NCBI GenBank assembly: GCA_011109175.1
Contig: RDEW01000020.1
Coordinates: 976,027 to 1,005,452 of the forward strand
Direction: 5' to 3'
Length of the DNA stretch: 29,426 nucleotides
From: Dicyema japonicum
Taxonomy: Eukaryota; Dicyemida; Rhombozoa; Dicyemidae
Shown here: positions 21,640-29,426 of the stretch, in pieces
Numbering within the stretch: the stretch's first letter is position 1
How the letters are laid out: every line of letters begins with the position of its first letter
Position numbers and translations under genes: made by a program
The notes under the pieces: generated by a model
The model's input: only the letters and a program-made list of their open reading frames with translations
What the model was told of the DNA's origin: nothing
Databases searched by the model: none

Positions 21640-22880
21640 AATTGTTTTTACAATAATTTCAAAACTGGAAAGGGATTTTAATTCCACCAAAAATAAATTT
21701 GATTATCCCTAGCTATCTTGAGCAGCTTCCAGAGATGCCTCCACACTATAGGAAAAGGACATCCCCAAGATTTTCAGTTTTTTAGTGAAAGTATTTTTGT
21801 CTGGTTGATAAATATATCCACGGTCATTTGTCCAAGTCGTTTGTCTGAGGTAAATATGGACGAAGATGATTTTTCAGTAGATATATCTTGGCCAAATTTG
21901 AATTTTGTGAAGGTATTCTTGTAGTCTTTCTGATGCCTTTGGGAGATCTTGATCGCGGGATCTGACTAATAGGTCATCAGCATACGATAGGAGGAAATCG
22001 TCTTTATTATCGGGTTATGGTAAATCGGACGAGTTAGATAAGACGGATGACAAAGGGGAACCTTGGGTAGTAATATTGAAACTGATTTGGTCCCATCCAT
22101 GTATATCTGGGCCTTTCTTCCGTTGATAAAGTTAGCAAGCCAGAGTTTTATATTGGAATCGACGGAGAGGCCGAACAATTTCCGGGTTAGGATTTTCCTG
22201 GTTGCATAGTCGAAAGCCTTTTGTAAATCGACAAAGCAAACAACGGTTTTGAGGTGACGATGATTTGTGTTTGAGCCTTCAAGGATAAATTGGTTGATGG
22301 CAGTGAGGTGGGTAGAGGTTTAATAACCCATCCATGTCATGAAGATGTAAAAGGGAGGGACGGGGTTATAAGATTAAGTATTAGTTTTTCCAACAATTTT
22401 GAGTGCATAGTAAAGAGATTTTTCTAAATGATGCAGGATTGTCCTTAGGCTTCCCAGGGTTAAGGATTGGGAGTATATAGGACAGTTTCCAGATAGTTGG
22501 ATTTGTATTCATGTTTATTGAATAGTTGAAAATCACCGTGATTGCATCAATCGTAAAATATCAGGTATAATCAGGTCACGTGGATGAGAAGAATTCATTC
22601 TCTTCAAACCCTCACTGACATCTGAATGTGAGATAAAGCTGATCGGCTGAGTTCTCTCCGGTCTGAAGGAGGATAACAAAGGCCCATCCATTTTCCTGAA
22701 AGTTTTGTGGTTTAAACTGGCGTAATATTTCATAAGTTTGTTAATACTTCTATATCGTCGTTGAGAATTATTATAATCCTGTTCAGCCGAAGTAGATTGA
22801 GAAAGGGAAGTTGTCCGAAGAGTCCTTCTTCGGATGGGTGATAGCTAATGATACTTTTTTGCGTGCATCCTAAGCGCCTC
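21640..22880 (-). mobile_element. Degraded LINE (reverse transcriptase part)
   Basis: On the minus strand: HPRDLIIPDILR, then ILNPGKPKDNPASFRKISL (finger motifs), THLTAINQFILEGSN, VCFVDLQKAFDYA (motif A, about 22215), WLANFINGRKAQIY, QGSPLSSVLSN (motif B in a shifted frame, about 22050) and LSYADDLLV (motif C, about 21980). LKILGMSF follows near 21760. Frameshifts and stops are present. It lies head-to-tail behind the LINE at 23040-23890. Confidence 0.75.
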
Positions 22881-23039
22881 CAGAACATTCACAATTGGTA
22901 GACCACATGGCGCCAAGTTATTAAAAAAATTAAATTAAAATTAATTCCAAAGAACACTGTTAAACAAAAAAACTAAACTAAGTGATCCCGACAAATTGGA
23001 TCAAGGCTCTCATCTGTGCTCGGTGTTGATCTTTTGAGC

Positions 23040-23890
23040 CTACACAAGTTCGTTGCGGGCGAGCACTTTCTTTTTGGCATTGGTGTCCATTTTTGTTTTT
23101 TTGATTAGTGTCTCCATGGGCGTCGGTGCTTTGATGTTTTCCTCTGTATACCATCTCTCAGTTAGTTTGAAGGCCCTTTTCTGGGTTGTGGAGATTTTCT
23201 GGATGTTCGTATAAGAGGCCAGTGGTCCCCATGAAGTACACGGATATGAAATGTATGGTTCGATGTACTGTGAGTAGAGCTTTTTAAGTATAGGGTGATG
23301 TCCAATTTTCCATAGACCTGTTGGGCAATTCAGAGATTTTCTTCTCACATTTGTTCAGCACGTTAGTGACGTGTCTCGTAAAGTTCATGTGCGTATCGAA
23401 AGTCAGACCCAATATTTTTTGCCATTTGCTGAACGGCAATGCTCTTCACTCCCCAGTATCTTCTATTGTCCTGTTCGACAATCTTTTGTCCGAGGTATAG
23501 AGAGTTGTAACAGGTTTTTCGGTATTGACATCCGATTTCATTAAACCACTCGATAGTCGATCCATGTGGTGTTGTATTCTTTTCGTGGCTGTTTGGGTGT
23601 TGTAACAGGTTTTTCGGTATTGACATCCGATTTCATTAAACCACTCGATAGTCGATCCATGTGGTGTTGTATTCTTTTCGTGGCTGTTTGGGTGTTCTGA
23701 TCGCGTGATACTAAGACGATATCGTCTGCATAAGCCAAAAGCAGGTCGTCATCTCCATTCAACGTCGGAATGTCAGCTGTAAATAGGTTAAATAGGAATG
23801 GTGGTAGCGGCGAACCCTGGGGTACTCCATTTGGGAATATACGGGAGACAGAATGAATGTTTTCAATTCACACTCTACCTCTCCGTCCAC
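23040..23890 (-). mobile_element. Degraded LINE (reverse transcriptase motif B to C-terminus)
   Basis: On the minus strand: FPNGVPQGSPLPPFLFNLF (about 23790-23850), LLLAYADDIVLVSRDQ (catalytic YADD, near 23720-23735), then a long helical part and the connection region LKKLYSQYIEPYISYPCTSWG with TQKRAFKLTERW (about 23130-23280). The N-terminal half is missing. An exact 95-bp tandem duplication (23504-23693) breaks the frame between motif C and the C-terminal part. The CR1/Jockey-like class is inferred from motif B and C wording. Confidence 0.8.
23504..23693. repeat. Exact tandem duplication, 95-bp unit x2, inside a LINE
   Basis: 23504-23598 equals 23599-23693, starting GTTGTAACAGGTTTTTCGG. 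It shifts the LINE frame, so it arose after, or independently of, any coding function. Confidence 0.96.
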
Positions 23891-24130
23891 TAAGGAAGTT
23901 AACTAAAATTCTAAGTTATTGAAAAGCTCATTAGAAAAATAAATTAATTTATCAACAATTTAATTGGTCTAAATAAGTGATCTATGAAGTGTTCATACTA
24001 GTCTTTTCTTGTGTTTATACTACTCTTTTTCCTGTAGCTAGTTTTGGAGTCCTATATTAATCTCCACAACGGGGAAGGTTTCTTCTCGTATCTAGGACAG
24101 ACTTCTAGATATAGTGGATGTTAAGGAGAC

Positions 24131-24536
24131 TTAGCTATTTTGAGAAAGGCCCGTTGGTGTTCCGTAGGGAATTCCATGATTGGGGAGAAGTTTATTATTC
24201 ATTGTAATGCTGATATATGTGTCTTTATCGACTATCTCAATAATATTCTGATACATCATTTTTATAACATTTCCATTTTTCTTTTTGCCGATAGTGATTG
24301 GGGGAAATCCATGCAGCACTAGCTTACTTGATAATCGGTAGACCAAATTGTTTGTATAGAAGCTTAAATGACGGAAGGGAAGATACCGGGAAATGGGTAA
24401 AAGCCTTGAGAATGCAAATTTTCTTTTGGATCCTAGAGGTTACAATCCATCGGCGGCACATGAACGCGAATTCCACAAGGAAAGGATGTCTTCCGCACAT
24501 GTTCGGGAATGAAAAAGTCATATTGTGAATTAGCAT
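24131..24536 (-). mobile_element. Possible further reverse transcriptase relic
   Basis: The minus frame contains DTYISITMNNKLLPNHGIPYGTPTGL, which resembles the strand before motif B and GxPxGTPxS of non-LTR reverse transcriptases. An overlapping minus frame (24324-24536) is open but unrecognised. No YXDD motif is visible. It may be the tip of the adjacent LINE family. Confidence 0.3.
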
Positions 24537-24558
24537 TGATCAGTATAGGTGACCAACT

Positions 24559-24628
24559 AATCAATACGTAATGATTGATATATTTGCGGTTTTAGCAAAT
24601 AATCAATACATAATGAGTGATATATTTG
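24559..24628. repeat. Short direct repeat, 28 bp, 42-bp offset
   Basis: AATCAATACGTAATGATTGATATATTTG (24559-24586) recurs with two differences at 24601-24628. AT-rich intergenic sequence. Confidence 0.8.
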
Positions 24629-25026
24629 TTAACGAGTTTCACTGAATTTATTAGTAGGTGTACTACACCGTCCTCATCTTCGAGATTTGTTTTGTTCCGT
24701 TTCATAATCTTCGATATCATATATGACCTTAGCGTGGCGTTATGTGGTTCTCCTAATTTGACTGTGCCCAGTGATAGTGGGCATGAATAAGAACCATTCT
24801 CTCCTCCTTATTCCGACATCGTTGCATGCGGTGGTTCTAATTTTCTCCTGGGCTGTTGGCGATCTTATTTTATTTATTATTAAATATTTCATCATTTTAA
24901 AACAACAATTTCTAATTTAAAATTCAAATAAAATTAGCGGATTTAAATTTTATAAGTATGTGGTATCTTATTATTTTGCTTTCAACTAAATATTATTCTT
25001 AGAATGAAAAAAATATACTGACTGGA

Positions 25027-26959
25027 ATGTCCTATATAGAACCTTCTATTCAACTAAACAACGACTCCTCGTCCTCAACGGAAGACAACAAGACCCCCAT
25101 GTAATTATTTAGTCATAACCTTATAGCTATAAAAACACTACCAATGACGAAAATCTTATCGATATTAAGTTGTCTAGTCCAATGGAGTTTGGTGGGTTTC
25201 TTTACTCTGGAGTATCCTCAGACAAATTGGAACAACGGGGGAATGCCAGTATCCCCCTAGGCTATTTGGGATCTATTGAACTTGATGTAAACCTTTCCCT
25301 TTCCATGAAGGCCATTCTGTTTACATTCAGTCGAAAGAAAATACAAGAAAATATTACTTTGGTGCTATACAACAACGGGTTGGCAATCCAGTCTTCAGCT
25401 GGATCCACTCTGGCAGTCTATCCAGCCAGTTCATTGATTCTTTTCGCCTACTTTGGAATACAGGTCCGTCATCTGGTTCTAGTAGTCATTCACAGAGAAA
25501 ACAACACCAAAAAGTGTATGAGTCACCTCCTCTTTGACGAATACGACCCACAGAACCCTATTCCTGTTGTCAACTCCCCTATATTTTACACAATTTCCGA
25601 TCTTTTTTCCTTACCTAACGAAGAGACATCCAAAATGAACAAGTTTTTCAAGAAAATGGGGTTCATTTTGGGTAGTCCCCGTCATTGTACTTTTTATGAC
25701 TCCTGTACCCCTTCAATTACATCAACATCCTGTTTATCAGAGTCATCTCCTATATCCGAGTTCTATAAACGAATGACAACCTCATTGTTACAACCAATTA
25801 GGACGGGGGTAAGGTTTCCAATAATTCGTAATCACGTGGCTGAGAGAGGGATACAACTACTGGATAATGGACTAAAGACTAATGCATCATCATGCTACTC
25901 AGGATCAATGGTTAGTCACTTATTATGTCTACATTATTATAATATTACATAATCACTTGGTTACACTTTGGTTAGTTATATTACTATATTCTCTAAATTG
26001 AGTTGATTTATAAATATACTGGTTATGTGCCTGTTATTGCTCCTACTCACCCAAATTATTATATTAAAAGTGAAACATTCATTATATTCTTGCTTTTTAT
26101 TGAGTAAAATATTATATTGATGTGCACAAATATCCCTGCTTGAATGTAATAAAAATGTCTGTTATAAATGGGAGTGACATGAATGATATATTACTGTTGG
26201 ATTGTATTCCTTATGCATTGTAACTACTGACAATCATTGTTGTTTATCGCTTTACTGTGCCGTATATAAACTGCTGTAATATGCATCGTAGATGGGTATT
26301 AGGCTTATTAATCAAATATTTTACTCTGTTAAGGTTGGATGTGTTCTTTTTTTACTACAATATGGCTTAATGCTGTAGGACTATAATCAGGACACTCATG
26401 TGGAGGTTACTTTCCCGGATTTGATGACTGTACTTCAGGATTCGGCCATGTATAAACTGTTTGAGGAGTTTTGTGTCGGGGAGTTTAGTCAAGAGAACGT
26501 TAAGTTTTGGAAGAGGGTTGAGAAATACCGTAAAATAAACAATCCGGACAAAGTTTGGACTATTCTAACATTCAGAGACACTTTGAGGCGCTGACTATAT
26601 ACAAAAAATTTATACAATCAGATTGCCGATATGATCTTAACTTGCTGCCCTCAACAACCAAGGAAATTTGTGAGGGACTGTGTACTTGTACTCCCACTCT
26701 ATTTGACAAGGCTCAAAGAGAGGTATTACTTGAGGGAAACTCAGATTTACACGTTGATGAACGACGACACTTTCGAACGGTTTAGAGTGTCCAACTACGC
26801 GGAGACTGTATTCTCTATAGAAAAGAGACGGAAGAAAGTGCAGACTATGTCATCTGTAGTTGATGTAATGAGTTGTAGAAGCAAGGAATTAAGACAAAGT
26901 GGAAGCTTCTGTATTCTCCTGCTAAGCTCTCTAATTCACTCCCACGATCATTTAAATGA
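25027..26959 (+). CDS. RGS12/loco-like regulator: PTB domain plus RGS domain, 6 exons
   Basis: GTPase-activating protein for G-alpha subunits. Proposed exons: 25027-25100, 25127-25910, 26379-26552, 26576-26722, 26745-26855, 26879-26959; 456 aa with consistent phase. The N-terminal half has a PTB-like domain as in RGS12: IPLGYLGSIEL, then YPASSLILFAYFG, CMSHLLFDEYDPQ and FKKMGF. The C-terminal half is an RGS domain: VTFPDLMTVLQDSAMYKLFEEFC, SQENVKFWKRVEKYRKI, FDKAQREIYTLMNDDTFERF. Introns are 26, 468, 23, 22 and 23 nt; the 468-nt one separates the two domains and is an outlier. No PDZ, Ras-binding or GoLoco region is visible, so the protein is much shorter than vertebrate RGS12. The last intron (26856-26878) has an alternative donor (26865), so the C-terminal tail is less certain. 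Confidence 0.85.
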
Positions 26960-28499
26960 TATATTTATTATAATAAATTGTTATCTCTCTGTTATTTTCT
27001 TTAATAAGGCCGGGTCCTTTATTCCCCGTAGTGTTTCCTTTTCACGTCTTTTCTTGGCTGCTTCTATCAATTTTTGTCGTTTTTCTTCCTTTGGTTTAGT
27101 TACATTGTACTTTTGATTCTGTTATGATTGGTTCGTGAGAGTTGTTCATTGGACAACACATTAAAGACCCCATAAAACACTAAAATTCATTTAAAATATT
27201 TATTAATTAATATTATTGCATATACTATTATTAAACTATTACACCGTAAAAGCTTGGGTTATTGTATATTTTCAAACTCTATCCTCCATTTGTTGTCTCT
27301 TAATTTACGCCGCTGTTCTTCTACCAGTTAGTGAGGCCAACTTAACTAACTAATGCTATCCCCATGTCTTACGACCTCAGTTTTAGTGAGACATATAAGA
27401 CTCTAAGAGACAATACAAATTATACAAAAGACATTTAATCTTGTGAGTCTTTGGCTTAGAAAAAAACCTAATCGGAAAAATCAGATCTAAAGTTGTTCAC
27501 TTTTCACGAATGCTAGACGAGGATGATGCTAGAAGACATCTTCATTGACACTCCAATCCAAACCATATAGGCCACCAACATTTTCAGCAGACCTAATTTT
27601 AATTTATCCTCCTGAAACACTTATGCTCTAACGGAGATAAAAACTTCTAAGGACTGTCGACCTACCTAGCATATAATACCATTAATCGTGTCTACTACTC
27701 CTAAGGACTGTCGACCTACCTAGCATATTACCTTCTTGGAAATATAATTCTCAACCTCGGCCAATTATACAAGTAAACATACAAAATGGCAATGGAATCT
27801 AGTAGACACAAATAATGGGTTGAGGCGCTACATGACATTATTAATTCTTTAATCGTGCCTTTGATTATATTGAATTCCCTTTCATTTGGATTAAGATTGA
27901 TAACATAAATAGGAAGACTGAATTTCTGAGTGGTTCACTGAGAAGATGGTTTGATTGGTCACATGTCAGTTGGATAATCTGGTAACATTAATTTGAATTT
28001 TTTAACATTTTAAACAGAAACAAATGCATTAACAACAAATCATGTAAAGAGACAGTGGACATTCCCAGGCTCTTTGAAAACCATATCCACAGTCGCGTTT
28101 CCAATTTTGTAGACCCGTTCTTTTAACCGGAGGTTTCAATGGTGATTGAGACCAATCAGAGAGTATTTCTTAGTTTCATTTGTAATTAGACTCAACTTCA
28201 AATTTAGTCATATTATTCATTTTGTATATTAGCAATAATTGTGGATCAAAAGCAAAATAAGAGATTCCACCAAATACCCGTTCCTCCTTGAGTCTTGGAT
28301 GTCTCACAGAAACTATGAGATCGTAAGATTGTGAGATAATCATATATTTTTCTGTAAAGCTGTAAAAATTCCTATTTGTATGTAGATTGGCAAAATATAA
28401 GCGAATTTAAGGTTCATTGATTGTTACTAATTTAAGCCGCACTGTAACATTTATTTTATCAGAAACCGCATTTTTTTATATTTGATAAATATTGTCTGA
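26960..28499. other. Intergenic region between the RGS and KLF genes
   Basis: Apart from the 28-bp repeat at 27647-27728 I see nothing coding. An open frame continues past the RGS stop in another frame to 27116, but it reads through probable intron/3' UTR sequence. Confidence 0.4.
27647..27728. repeat. Short exact direct repeat, 28 bp, 54-bp offset
   Basis: CTAAGGACTGTCGACCTACC followed by TAGCATAT at 27647-27674 and again at 27701-27728. No coding or hairpin role seen. Confidence 0.9.
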
Positions 28500-29089
<590 letters not shown>

Positions 29090-29426
29090 TATGTCCTTTA
29101 ATCCCCAATTAACTTATTCGCTATAAATTTAATTCTTTATTACTTTATAATGAGGAATATCGCAAAATGAGGGTTATTCGTCAAGTTCTGGTGGGACATA
29201 TGAGTGCTGCTTATTGATATTAGTTGAAATGACCGAGAACATGATTTTACATAACATAAGACCTTAATAGGTCTTACTAATTTAAAGACCAAGGATCACA
29301 TTTAAATTAAGAAAAAACAAGGTAATTATGTGAGGTGAACGACTATCAAACTTATGGAAAGCAAATGGGTTCCCGAGAAAAACAACTAGCAAAGAAGGGA
29401 TGGTTGTTGAGAGAATCAGGAATCAT
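29090..29426. other. KLF 3' flank, nothing recognised
   Basis: AT-rich, without frames or repeats of note; the KLF 3' UTR presumably lies here. Confidence 0.4.

Noticed and set aside
27647-27728. CRISPR-like or structured array
   Set aside because: Only two 28-bp copies, no third repeat, eukaryotic context.

Overview
The window is nuclear DNA of a small animal with an AT-rich genome. It holds five recognisable or modelled split genes in a field of decayed transposable elements. The gene content is metazoan: a Cav2-type calcium channel alpha1 subunit, a PP2A B55 subunit, an RGS12-like PTB-RGS protein and a Kruppel-like factor. Almost every intron I could place by matching reading frame to conserved protein is only 21-30 nt long. 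Introns this short in an animal genome are known from dicyemid mesozoans, so I infer a dicyemid such as Dicyema. That is an inference from gene architecture, not a sequence match.

Layout. From 1 to about 6.5 kb there is accessory DNA: a 126-bp direct repeat, a pogo/Tigger-like transposase fragment (minus), an RTE-like LINE remnant (plus), three blocks of ~90-120 bp tandem duplication and a small LINE fragment. The PP2A B55 gene lies at 7839-9312 (plus, 5 exons) and carries an exact 110-bp tandem duplication across one mini-intron. From 9.3 to 14 kb there is sequence without a recognised gene, two more tandem duplications (one with the only N of the window at its junction), a tRNA-like fragment and a degraded minus-strand LINE. 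The Cav2 gene occupies about 14034-20129 (plus, about 43 exons, about 1632 aa). A small four-transmembrane-segment gene faces it on the minus strand at 20590-21152. From 21.6 to 24.5 kb lie two or three further minus-strand LINE remnants. The RGS12-like gene is at 25027-26959 and the KLF at 28500-29089, both plus.

The most interesting locus is the Cav2 gene. It has 42 inferred introns, of which 39 are 21-30 nt. One of the exceptions has all the marks of a U12-type AT-AC intron. Two mini-introns appear to be GC-AG. The selectivity filter reads E-E-D-E instead of the E-E-E-E usual for Cav2. The genes are independent transcription units, not an operon. The B55, RGS and Cav2 products would all act in signalling, but nothing in the sequence ties them together.

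All gene models were made by eye from frame, splice signals and remembered family features. Starts, the I-II loop and the C-terminal exons of Cav2 are the least certain parts.
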